This document shows positions 1 through 6,866 of a DNA stretch of 64,000 nt, in pieces. Under the pieces are notes generated by a model that saw nothing but the letters and a program-made list of their open reading frames with translations, did no database searches and was not told the origin of the DNA. The DNA lies in NCBI RefSeq assembly GCF_000175215.2, contig NC_014819.1:96347-160346 (forward strand). The letters run 5' to 3'. Position numbers and translations under genes: made by a program. Origin of the DNA: Asticcacaulis excentricus CB 48. Its GTDB lineage: Bacteria > Pseudomonadota > Alphaproteobacteria > Caulobacterales > Caulobacteraceae. Every line of letters begins with the position of its first letter. Position 1 is the stretch's first letter.

Positions 1-1889
1 ACATCGGCCCGCGCATGATCAAGGGGTATCTGTCGGGCTTCGTCTATCTCCAGCTCTGGGGACCGATGTATGTGATCCTGCACAAGATCATGATGTTCAA
101 CGCGGTCAATCGCTCAACCGAGGCCATGTATCTGCCGGGGGCTGGAACCGAACTGAACCTGATGAACATGGATGCAGTGTCGAAAGCGAATGACGATGTC
201 TGTGCGCTGGCCGGCTCGATGATGCTGATGATCCCGGTTATCGCCGGGATGCTAACCAAGGGTGCCATGGCGGTCGGTGCGCAGGGTGAAACGCTATTGA
301 GCAATTTCAGGTCCGGAGCGGAATCGGCTGCCTCGTCGCAGACAACGGGGAATTTCAGCTACGGCAATGTCACGTTTGATACGGCGAGCTTCAACAACGT
401 TCACGGCAATCAGCAGGTCACCAGCGCTCGGCATGACAACGGCAATGCCCGCGTCGTCGACGGCTACGGCAACGAGACCTTCTATGGTGCCAACGGTTCA
501 ACCGGTATCGTGGCGAACACCTCGAAGATGGCGACGGGCCTCCTGTCGAACCAGGGCTGGTCGGAAAGCCTTGGGAAGACGAGTCAATCCTACCAGGACA
601 CCGGCACAGGCCTTCGCCATTCGGTACAGGTCGGCTCTTCGGTGGCGAATTCTCAGATTAAGGAGGCCTTCTCCAACTGGTCGCAGGGAAAGGAATGGCG
701 GAACTCCAATAACAGCGGCCATCAGGCGCAAATCGGCCAGATGCTGTCCATTGCCGATCAGGCTGTAAAATATCGCCAGACCCGGTATGGCGAGAGCGAG
801 TCTGAGGCGAAGGCACAGATCGCGGCAGGGAGCATGGGCATCGGCGGTCAGGCGGGGGTCAGTACGCCGGGCGGCAAACTCAAAGGCTTCGACGCGAGTG
901 CCTCGGTTACTGCCAATGCCAGCAAAACAGGTCAAACTACGGGCACGGAGGCGAGGTCGAGTGGTCGAGACGCCGGTCTGGATCAGCGCTTCAACCAGTC
1001 ACTCACCGATACCTATCAACGTATCGCGACGGACCAGGCTCAGAAGTCATACTCGTCCTTCCGCTCGACCGGGAAGGGCGGCCGTGATGTCGATGCGACG
1101 ACCTGGACCAGTACGCGGTCCATCAGCGACACAGCTGACGCTTATCAGAATGCGGGCAATCGGCTGAGCGCAGAAAAATCGAATGTCCAAATCTCAGGGG
1201 AGTCGATTTCATCGGACGAGACCCGTGCCTTCTACGATTGGCTGGTGCACACAAAGGGTATCGACAAGATGTCGGCAAGCGAAATCGCTGCTGGCGTTTC
1301 ACCTCAAGCCCTCCAGACGGGCCGGGCCTATGGCATGGAGTATTTCGATTGGAAGGCTGACCAGTTAGGCGACACGAGCCTCCGAACTGATTGGGCAGGC
1401 GTGGCGGCACCCAATGCGATTGACAGTGCTGAGGTTGAGCGCGATCTGCGGCGCGCCGAGGCGTTGGACAACAAGGACTATAAATCGGCGAGGGATATTG
1501 GTGTGACGAAGAGTGATGGCGGCGCGTCCGGCGGCGGAACAGCCGCACCCCGTCGCGCTCGATCAAAAACTGCCGCCAAAGGCAACGGCACCGCAGATGC
1601 CGAAGCTCCTTCCGACGCAGGGAATCTGAGGTGGAGCGGAATTGCTGGCGGTGTCGATCAGATGATGGACACCGCCGGGGCAGGCATTCGGAGCGGTCGA
1701 GGAGGGATCGATGGTGAATTCAACCGACTGCAAGGGCAAGCGATCGATACCGAGCAATCTATCATGGGCAACGGTCGAGAGACGTTGGAGAAGGTTATCG
1801 ATTCACCTGTCTCGGCAGCTATTCCAGGTCTCACACCGATCCGCGCAGCGCGAACATTGTCCAGGCGAGCGAAGAACAGTGAAAACTGA
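1..1889 (+). CDS. traG: TraG-like conjugal transfer protein, 5'-truncated by window edge
   Basis: This is the C-terminal part of a TraG-type mating-pair protein. In F-type type IV secretion, TraG sits in the inner membrane with a long periplasmic tail and acts in pilus assembly and mating-pair stabilisation. The frame is open to the left edge, so the methionine at base 15 is probably internal. Two hydrophobic segments are visible in the first ~75 residues (around 5-28 and 62-80). They are followed by ~540 residues of Ser/Gly/Gln/Ala-rich hydrophilic sequence, including an Ala/Arg/Gly-rich low-complexity stretch near residue 510-535. That layout matches the end of the TraG N-terminal membrane domain plus its tail. 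No other transfer gene lies downstream, so this is probably the distal end of a tra operon. The stop is 3 bp from that of the convergent next gene. Confidence 0.75.
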   Translation, partial: IGPRMIKGYLSGFVYLQLWGPMYVILHKIMMFNAVNRSTEAMYLPGAGTELNLMNMDAVSKANDDVCALAGSMMLMIPVIAGMLTKGAMAVGAQGETLLSNFRSGAESAASSQTTGNFSYGNVTFDTASFNNVHGNQQVTSARHDNGNARVVDGYGNETFYGANGSTGIVANTSKMATGLLSNQGWSESLGKTSQSYQDTGTGLRHSVQVGSSVANSQIKEAFSNWSQGKEWRNSNNSGHQAQIGQMLSIADQAVKYRQTRYGESESEAKAQIAAGSMGIGGQAGVSTPGGKLKGFDASASVTANASKTGQTTGTEARSSGRDAGLDQRFNQSLTDTYQRIATDQAQKSYSSFRSTGKGGRDVDATTWTSTRSISDTADAYQNAGNRLSAEKSNVQISGESISSDETRAFYDWLVHTKGIDKMSASEIAAGVSPQALQTGRAYGMEYFDWKADQLGDTSLRTDWAGVAAPNAIDSAEVERDLRRAEALDNKDYKSARDIGVTKSDGGASGGGTAAPRRARSKTAAKGNGTADAEAPSDAGNLRWSGIAGGVDQMMDTAGAGIRSGRGGIDGEFNRLQGQAIDTEQSIMGNGRETLEKVIDSPVSAAIPGLTPIRAARTLSRRAKNSEN

Positions 1890-1892
1890 TCG

Positions 1893-2246
1893 CTACAGCT
1901 TCAGGTACAAGTTCCAGAAATGGCGGGCGCCCAGCACGAACCCTACGGGGACCAACGCCATTATAATGATTGCAGTCACTGCCGTTGGGTCACTTGGCGG
2001 GTCGCGCAGAATTGAGTCCAACCCGAAAAGGACGGAGCCTGCTCCCAAGCAAAGTAAAACCAGCGACATAACAAGGTAAGAATTCTTGTGGGCTTGATAT
2101 GTCTGGGTAAGGTGGAAGTTCGAAAGCTTGTCGAGATTGGCCTGGGCCTCTGGTGTGAGATTCACACCGCCCGCGCGGCCAGCCGCCATCTCATTCAGCA
2201 TCTTCACGGCTTCCGGCGATAGTTTCGTTTTTGTTGTCTCGGTCAT
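1893..2246 (-). CDS. Hypothetical two-segment membrane protein
   Basis: A 117-residue protein of unknown function. The first ~55 residues are hydrophilic. Two hydrophobic stretches follow (about 57-77 and 90-108), separated by a short Asp/Pro-rich loop, predicting a hairpin in the inner membrane with a cytoplasmic N-terminus. The ATG at 2246 has a good ribosome site (AGGAG about 6 bases upstream), which supports a real gene. It converges on the TraG gene. I do not recognise the family; a plasmid accessory function is a guess from position. Confidence 0.6.
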   Translation of the reverse strand: MTETTKTKLSPEAVKMLNEMAAGRAGGVNLTPEAQANLDKLSNFHLTQTYQAHKNSYLVMSLVLLCLGAGSVLFGLDSILRDPPSDPTAVTAIIIMALVPVGFVLGARHFWNLYLKL

Positions 2247-2381
2247 CGCCGTCTCCTTTTGTGTTCTTCTCTTGTTCCCGTTCTAGCCGCGACGGTTCGC
2301 GAAGGTCAACGCCAGAACCCCACAAACCGACAATCAAGCAGCGCTTGATGTTTTTCAATCACTGATTTTAGGAGTTCGCCA

Positions 2382-2795
2382 GTGGAATGGTTCGATTTGC
2401 TTTCAAATGAAGACCTCAAACCGAAAGTGGAGGTGGCGGGAAATGCGGACGGATTGACGGTCCGTCTTGGCAAGACGTTATGCGACAAGATGAACTGGAA
2501 GGAAGGGGCCGTCCGTGTGCAGTATGCAGAAAGCGCGGGCCGTGCCTTTGCGCGTGTTCTGCGCGACCCCACGGCCGATTGGGCTTTGCAGTCGGCGGGC
2601 AAAGGCGGTGGGCTACTCCTGCGGTGCCGACAATTGGCACCACAGGCCGCCTTTACTGGGCAGATGTGCAGCATTGACTCGGAGAGCTCAGGGGCACTCG
2701 TCGTATCTCTGCCGCACGACTACGCACTTGCCAATGGGAGTATGCGAAAGCCGCGCCGGGCTATGCGCAGGCCTAATGCTGACCGTCAGGTGTAG
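2382..2795 (+). CDS. Hypothetical protein
   Basis: A 137-residue protein read from a GTG start at 2382 with a TAGGAG ribosome site about 7 bases upstream. It has no signal peptide or membrane segment. The N-terminal ~95 residues look like a compact domain with alternating hydrophobic positions, and the last ~20 residues are basic and Arg-rich. I see no catalytic motif and do not recognise it. Overlapping frames on both strands are open here, so coding status rests on the ribosome site and plausible composition. Confidence 0.45.
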   Translation: MEWFDLLSNEDLKPKVEVAGNADGLTVRLGKTLCDKMNWKEGAVRVQYAESAGRAFARVLRDPTADWALQSAGKGGGLLLRCRQLAPQAAFTGQMCSIDSESSGALVVSLPHDYALANGSMRKPRRAMRRPNADRQV

Positions 2796-2923
2796 CGCTC
2801 AAAACTGTCCACACGCTATTGAGGCAAATTCGATGGTTGCGCTAAAATTACCATTCACAAGTTGAAAACCACAACTATAAGGGCGCAATTCATCCGATTA
2901 AATCATTATGACAGAGACTAGGA

Positions 2924-3331
2924 ATGGCTGATTGGGTTGACATCGAAATGTTGAACTCGTTCCATGTAGACGTGAACAAGCAAAAGAAGATTATCACTTT
3001 TGTCTATCCATTGCAGAATATCAAAATCGATGTGCCTCAGATCATACTGAGCAGTTTTTTGCAGCAAGTCGAACCGTGGACCTTCGATCTTCTTACAGAC
3101 ATGTCGGGCTTTGAGGGATTCGTGCCCTGGCCACAATTAGAAGAGATGGCGGATATATGGTCGCATTCTGTCGGTGTTAAGGACGCCGGGCGTGCAGTCG
3201 CAATTGTTTCGCAGCAGAATTTAATTCATGAACGGCTGGATGGTTACCAGGAGCTTTGGCCCAATCGGGAGTTCAAGATCTTCCATACGGTTGACGAGGC
3301 CAGTGAGTGGCTACTGAACAGGCGCAACTGA
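2924..3331 (+). CDS. SpoIIAA-like (STAS-fold) protein
   Basis: A 135-residue soluble protein resembling the SpoIIAA-like family, small STAS/SEC14-fold proteins of unclear role common in proteobacteria. The family features are a hydrophobic first strand, a D-x-S-G-F segment near residue 60, a strand giving AVAIVSQ near residue 90, and a C-terminal block with an aromatic FxIFHTVDEASEWL pattern. A bare ATG with a weak upstream purine run starts it. The local sequence is A+T-rich compared with the metal-resistance genes further on. Function is unknown; the family call is moderate. Confidence 0.55.
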   Translation: MADWVDIEMLNSFHVDVNKQKKIITFVYPLQNIKIDVPQIILSSFLQQVEPWTFDLLTDMSGFEGFVPWPQLEEMADIWSHSVGVKDAGRAVAIVSQQNLIHERLDGYQELWPNREFKIFHTVDEASEWLLNRRN

Positions 3332-3345
3332 ACAGCAACTCCGCG

Positions 3346-3567
3346 TCAGTTGCTATCTGGCAGAGGGCGTAGCAGTTCCAGGTAGTGCACGCCCAGAGCC
3401 TGAGAAATTTCGTAAACCGTTATGATGGTAGGGTTGCGTTTACCGCGTTCCAGCCCACTCAAATACTGCTGGCTTAGGCCTGATCGTGATTCCAGAACCT
3501 CCTGGGTCAGGCCTTTTTCCTGACGCAGGCGCTTCAGATTCTCTCCGACCATCTTGCGCATATCCAT
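3346..3567 (-). CDS. Xre-family HTH regulator (small)
   Basis: A 73-residue DNA-binding protein made almost wholly of one HTH_3 (Cro/CI) domain. The pattern LRQEKGLTQ (helix 2), SGLSQQYLSGLERG (recognition helix) and a closing NPTI...LGV segment is classic. It probably acts as a dimeric repressor. It is transcribed away from a second Xre gene at 3665, and the 100-bp gap between them holds repeated ACTATAA motifs that could be a shared operator. Confidence 0.8.
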   Translation of the reverse strand: MDMRKMVGENLKRLRQEKGLTQEVLESRSGLSQQYLSGLERGKRNPTIITVYEISQALGVHYLELLRPLPDSN

Positions 3568-3583
3568 GCGATTGGGATCGCAG

Positions 3584-3613
3584 TTTACATACTATAAGTT
3601 TATCAACTATAAT
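3584..3613 (+). promoter_or_regulatory. Candidate promoter and repeat operator between two Xre genes
   Basis: TTTACA at 3584-3589 and TATAAT at 3608-3613 are spaced by 18 bp and point toward the Xre gene at 3665. ACTATAA occurs twice as a direct repeat (3591-3597 and 3606-3612), the second copy overlapping the -10. Repeats at this position suit binding by one of the flanking Xre proteins. This is inference from sequence only. Confidence 0.4.
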
Positions 3614-3664
3614 ATGTAGGCATCTGTTTGTTGCCGTGAATGGCGCGAACCCGACGCTAAATCG

Positions 3665-4051
3665 ATGGGGGCTATCATCAGATCACCAACTGACATCGAC
3701 GCCCATGTGGGTGCACGACTGCGGCTACGTCGTCGTGAGCTTGGGATCAGTCAGGCGAAGCTCGGCGCCGCGCTTCATATTACCTTTCAACAGATCCAAA
3801 AATATGAGTTGGGCCGCAATCGTATGAGCGCATCTACCTTGTATGAAGTTGCGATGATACTCGATGTGCCTGTCGGTTGGCTGTTCGATGGACTGGGTCA
3901 GAAGTCCTCCGACCGTACCGCATTGGCTGCTGACTTCTGGACGAGCCCCGATGGCGAAGTTGTTCTTAATGCCCTGCCGAAGGTAAGAAATCGGGAGGTT
4001 CAAGCGAACATCGTACAGCTCATTCATAAATTGGCAGATCAATCGCTATGA
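3665..4051 (+). CDS. Xre-family HTH regulator, alphaproteobacterial type
   Basis: A 128-residue regulator with one HTH_3 domain at roughly residues 15-70. The landmarks are RLRRRELGISQAKLG, then ITFQQIQKYELGRNRM, then the ASTLYEVAMILDVPVGWLF closing helix. This form, with a Phe-Gln-Gln-Ile-Gln-Lys-Tyr-Glu recognition helix and a short C-terminal tail, is common in Alphaproteobacteria as cytoplasmic transcription factors. The C-terminal ~50 residues have no recognisable ligand domain. It is divergent from the small Xre gene. Confidence 0.8.
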   Translation: MGAIIRSPTDIDAHVGARLRLRRRELGISQAKLGAALHITFQQIQKYELGRNRMSASTLYEVAMILDVPVGWLFDGLGQKSSDRTALAADFWTSPDGEVVLNALPKVRNREVQANIVQLIHKLADQSL

Positions 4052-4151
4052 TGTTTTCAGAATAAAACAGCGGTAAAAATGCGGACTGTATTTGCAGTGT
4101 TTTCTGAATGCAGTTAAATCGGTCCAGATTCAAACCTCACAGGATTATTAA

Positions 4152-4592
4152 GTGGAACAGAATTCAACGACGACCAACCTTACCGTTGAGATCGTGAGCG
4201 CTTTTGTCGGCAACAACCCATTACCGGCCAGCGAACTTCCGCAACTCATTCAGAGTGTTTACACGTCGCTGAACAGCCTGTCATCTGCGCCACCCGTTGA
4301 ACCAGAGGCTCGTGTGCCGGCCGTATCGATCAAGAAGTCGGTCGGTGCAGACTACATCATTTGCCTGGAAGACGGTCGCAAGTTCAAGTCGCTGAAGCGG
4401 CATCTCGCCAGCAAGTACAACCTGACGCCTGACGAATATCGGGCGAAGTGGAACCTGCCGAAGGACTACCCCATGGTTGCCCCTGCTTATGCGGAAGCCC
4501 GATCCCATCTTGCGAAGCAGATAGGCCTCGGCACGGGCGGTCGTAAGGCGGCGCCGGCCAAGCCCGTTCGGGGGAAAGGCAAGGCGGGCTAA
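4152..4592 (+). CDS. mucR: MucR/Ros-family transcriptional regulator
   Basis: A 146-residue Ros/MucR-type zinc-finger regulator. These proteins bind A+T-rich DNA and repress exopolysaccharide, motility, plasmid or virulence genes in Alphaproteobacteria. The N-terminal ~50 residues give the family start (LTVEIVSAFVGNN, then the LPQLIQSVYTSL helix). The finger region begins at Cys71 with CLEDGRKFKSLKRHL, then NLTPDEYRAKWNLP and MVAPAYAEARSHLA, all hallmark segments. The second zinc Cys is replaced by Asp (CLED), a natural variant in the family. The tail is Lys/Gly/Ala-rich. The start is GTG at 4152. It is one of the best taxonomic markers in the window. Confidence 0.9.
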   Translation: MEQNSTTTNLTVEIVSAFVGNNPLPASELPQLIQSVYTSLNSLSSAPPVEPEARVPAVSIKKSVGADYIICLEDGRKFKSLKRHLASKYNLTPDEYRAKWNLPKDYPMVAPAYAEARSHLAKQIGLGTGGRKAAPAKPVRGKGKAG

Positions 4593-4776
4593 GTCCTGCC
4601 TTCCGGATAGTCGATTCATCACCGTCAGCTGGCGCGCCGCTATGAGCGCATCTACACGCCGTAGCGCGCGCTTGCGCGTGACAGACGCAACCGACATCTT
4701 CCCGTGGCTTTTCTGCGTGGGCGCGGGCGTCGAAAAAATCTGAGGTGTCTGCGGCCAATGCTCGTTATAATGGGCC

Positions 4777-5751
4777 ATGGACTCGCAACTGGACATGTTT
4801 GGTATAACGCCCGCAAGCTTGCCTGCGTCACCTAAGTCACGGCCCGTCCGCCTTAAAGCCCAAGAGCTCAAGCCGCTGCACGAGCTGGATATGGTACGTC
4901 AACTTGAAGAGACGGGCCGTTATCGTATCCTGCGTAAGCTAATCCCGCGTGAGGTTTGCGCAAACCCGCGTCCGGGATTCCCCCGCATCGGGGTCATCAT
5001 CGATACTGAAACCACAGGTCTGAATAAGGCAGAAGATGCCGTGATCGAAATTGGCGCCATCGCGTTCCGCTTCGATGATCGGGGCGTGGTGGGCGATCTG
5101 ATCGAGGTCTATGGAGCCCTTCAGGATCCGGGCTTTCCCATACCGGCAAACATAACGGAATTGACCGGTATAGACGATGCCATGGTTAAGGGGCAGTCGA
5201 TCGATTTCCATGTCCTGGAAGCTCTGATCAAGCCGGCGGATTTGATTATTGCCCACAATGCGGCCTTTGACCGGCCCTATTGCGAACGGCTTTCACCAGC
5301 TTTTGCCGATAAGGCGTGGGCCTGCTCGAATTCAGAAATCGACTGGAAGGCGCGCGGCTTTGAGGGCTCGAAGCTCGGTTATCTAATCACTCAGTCGGGT
5401 TATTTTCACGATGGCCACCGCGCCGTTGACGACTGCTTTGCCCTGCTGGAGGTCTTGCTGCAACCTGGAGTGAACGGTATAACGCCATTTTCCGAGCTTT
5501 ATAACGCTTCCCAGCGCGATCGAGTACGGCTGTGGGCAATGCACAGTCCTTTCGACAAGAAGGATTTGCTGAAGGCGCGCGGTTATCGTTGGTCGGGAGG
5601 GGAAGGGGCGGAGCCTAAGGCGTGGTGGACCGAGGTCGATGCCACAGCGCTTGACGCTGAAATGCGCTATCTCGAGACCGAGATCTACAACCGGACTGAC
5701 ATCGACCTTATGGCTCGCCGTCTGACAGCCGTCGAACGGTTTAAGGGATAG
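4777..5751 (+). CDS. DnaQ-like 3'-5' exonuclease
   Basis: A 324-residue DEDDh exonuclease related to the epsilon subunit of DNA polymerase III. It should remove 3' nucleotides using two metal ions. The ExoI motif is DTETTG (Asp76, Glu78), ExoII is HNAAFDRP (Asp165), and ExoIII is HRAVDD (His214, Asp219), so the active site is complete. An N-terminal ~70-residue segment precedes the domain. A C-terminal ~100-residue extension containing a KARGYRW...KAWW pattern follows, as in stand-alone alphaproteobacterial exonucleases of this size. It probably serves plasmid DNA repair or processing. It faces the HU-like gene across a hairpin. Confidence 0.85.
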   Translation: MDSQLDMFGITPASLPASPKSRPVRLKAQELKPLHELDMVRQLEETGRYRILRKLIPREVCANPRPGFPRIGVIIDTETTGLNKAEDAVIEIGAIAFRFDDRGVVGDLIEVYGALQDPGFPIPANITELTGIDDAMVKGQSIDFHVLEALIKPADLIIAHNAAFDRPYCERLSPAFADKAWACSNSEIDWKARGFEGSKLGYLITQSGYFHDGHRAVDDCFALLEVLLQPGVNGITPFSELYNASQRDRVRLWAMHSPFDKKDLLKARGYRWSGGEGAEPKAWWTEVDATALDAEMRYLETEIYNRTDIDLMARRLTAVERFKG

Positions 5752-5758
5752 CCGTCGT

Positions 5759-5784
5759 GCGAAGCGGAAACGGGTCCGCTTCGC
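5759..5784. terminator. Hairpin between convergent exonuclease and HU genes
   Basis: A perfect 10-bp inverted repeat (GCGAAGCGGA at 5759-5768, partner at 5775-5784) with a 6-base loop lies in the 44-bp gap between two converging stop codons. There is no clear U-tract on either strand, so termination strength is uncertain, but the position fits a bidirectional terminator. Confidence 0.55.
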
Positions 5785-5795
5785 GGTATTGAGCT

Positions 5796-6068
5796 TTAGG
5801 CGTTTAGGCGGTCCTTGACGGGCTTACCCGGCTTGAAAACCAGTTTTCTCGACGCCGCTATCTGGATGGTCGCGCCAGTCGAGAGGTTACGGCCTTCACG
5901 TGCAGGCTTTGCCTGCACCTGAAACTTGCCGAACGCTGGGAGGTTCACTTCCTGGCCGAGCACGGCGGCTTCGGTGATGCTGGCGAAGACGCTGTCGACG
6001 ATTCCCGGCACCCGATCCGTACGGACCTCATAGATCGATAGCCGCGAAAACCGGGATCGCGTGGCCAC
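5796..6068 (-). CDS. HU/IHF-family DNA-binding protein
   Basis: A 90-residue nucleoid-type protein of the HU family. HU dimers bend and wrap DNA without strict sequence specificity. From residue ~20 on it follows the family closely: GIVDSVFASI (dimer helix), VNLPAFGKFQVQ, the arm segment with AREGRN, TGATIQIAAS, and a VFKPGKPVKDRLN ending. The first ~18 residues do not match the usual start helix. The start used is GTG at 6068, with no convincing ribosome site, so the N-terminus may be wrong or altered. A plasmid-borne HU is the likely role. Confidence 0.75.
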   Translation of the reverse strand: MATRSRFSRLSIYEVRTDRVPGIVDSVFASITEAAVLGQEVNLPAFGKFQVQAKPAREGRNLSTGATIQIAASRKLVFKPGKPVKDRLNA

Positions 6069-6149
6069 GCCAAGTCAGCCGACCAAAATCCGCATTACCT
6101 AGCCGTTTTTGTCTTTCGGGCCAAACTGTTAGCAATAATGGCATCGTAG

Positions 6150-6190
6150 TTGTCTGTTAACCGGTAGTCGCCTAATAAGATTTGTTAACC
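6150..6190 (+). promoter_or_regulatory. Candidate promoter with GTTAACC repeats ahead of the defence operon
   Basis: TTGTCT (6150-6155), a 17-bp spacer and TAATAA (6173-6178) lie 28 bp upstream of the GTG of the first defence gene. The 7-mer GTTAACC occurs as a direct repeat at 6156-6162 and 6184-6190, either side of the -10. The spacing of 28 bp is close to an integral number of helical turns, so the pair could be an operator. The DGQHR protein of the operon is a candidate ligand by analogy with DndB autoregulation. Confidence 0.45.
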
Positions 6191-6205
6191 TTGTGACGGG
6201 CGCTC

Positions 6206-6865
6206 GTGAACAACATTCGCAAATTGTCTTGGAGTGAGTTAGGCCAGGCCCCTGTCGGGCCTGGTGTTTATGCGTGGTACTACGAACCCCAAATCACGCA
6301 ATATGACCTAAACCAAGCGGTAGGAGCGGTAGGTGATCGAATGGCGGCCGGTGATCGGGCCGGCGCCGAGGCTGTTATTAATCGCCTCTTCAATGACAAT
6401 GTCCTCAAGTATTTTCACCAGAACCCATATGACGTGACCCTATCAGGCCCCTTAAAGCCAAGGTACACAGGTACGGTGGAACACGACCAAAGGATTTCGC
6501 CCGGCCTGGTACAACGTATTTTAGACGACCCAACTCGGCTGACTGGGCTTCGTGATTTTTTGATCGGGTCTGCTCCCTATTTTGCAAGTCCTATCTATAT
6601 TGGTATGTCAGACTCTCTGCGTACAAGGCTTAGTACGCATAGATCACTTATCGAAAAATATAGAGACCAAGAGCTTCGTCGGGGTTTGACCGACGATACA
6701 ACCGTAAATGAAGATGCCGGCTTTGCTCGACGGGTAGTTACTCGTCGAATACCGCCAGACAACTTATTCGTAATGGTTTTGGAGACTTCGAGTGTAAACG
6801 GCTTACATATCGATCTCGAAAATCTACTAAACCGCATATATTATCCGATCTTAGGAAGGAACTGA
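6206..6865 (+). CDS. GIY-YIG-type protein with long internal insertion
   Basis: A 219-residue protein with the core motifs of a GIY-YIG nuclease in unusual spacing. GVYAWYY (residues 20-26) supplies the first strand, YIG is at 131-133 in IYIGMSDSL, the candidate catalytic Arg is 141 (RLSTH), and a C-terminal LENLLNR...PILGRN gives Glu205 and a terminal Asn219. In classic domains the first two motifs are about ten residues apart; here about 108 residues lie between them. GIY-YIG enzymes cut DNA by metal-assisted hydrolysis. It opens a six-gene operon, 1 bp before the next ATG, so it probably acts with the phosphorothioation genes, perhaps as a nuclease or DNA-recognition factor. The start is GTG at 6206. 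Confidence 0.6.
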   Translation: MNNIRKLSWSELGQAPVGPGVYAWYYEPQITQYDLNQAVGAVGDRMAAGDRAGAEAVINRLFNDNVLKYFHQNPYDVTLSGPLKPRYTGTVEHDQRISPGLVQRILDDPTRLTGLRDFLIGSAPYFASPIYIGMSDSLRTRLSTHRSLIEKYRDQELRRGLTDDTTVNEDAGFARRVVTRRIPPDNLFVMVLETSSVNGLHIDLENLLNRIYYPILGRN

Positions 6866-6866
6866 C

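Noticed and set aside
2306..2674. 122-residue minus-strand frame over the hypothetical gene at 2382
   Set aside because: Lacks a ribosome site, and its composition is typical of a reverse-strand shadow; the plus-strand gene has TAGGAG before its GTG.
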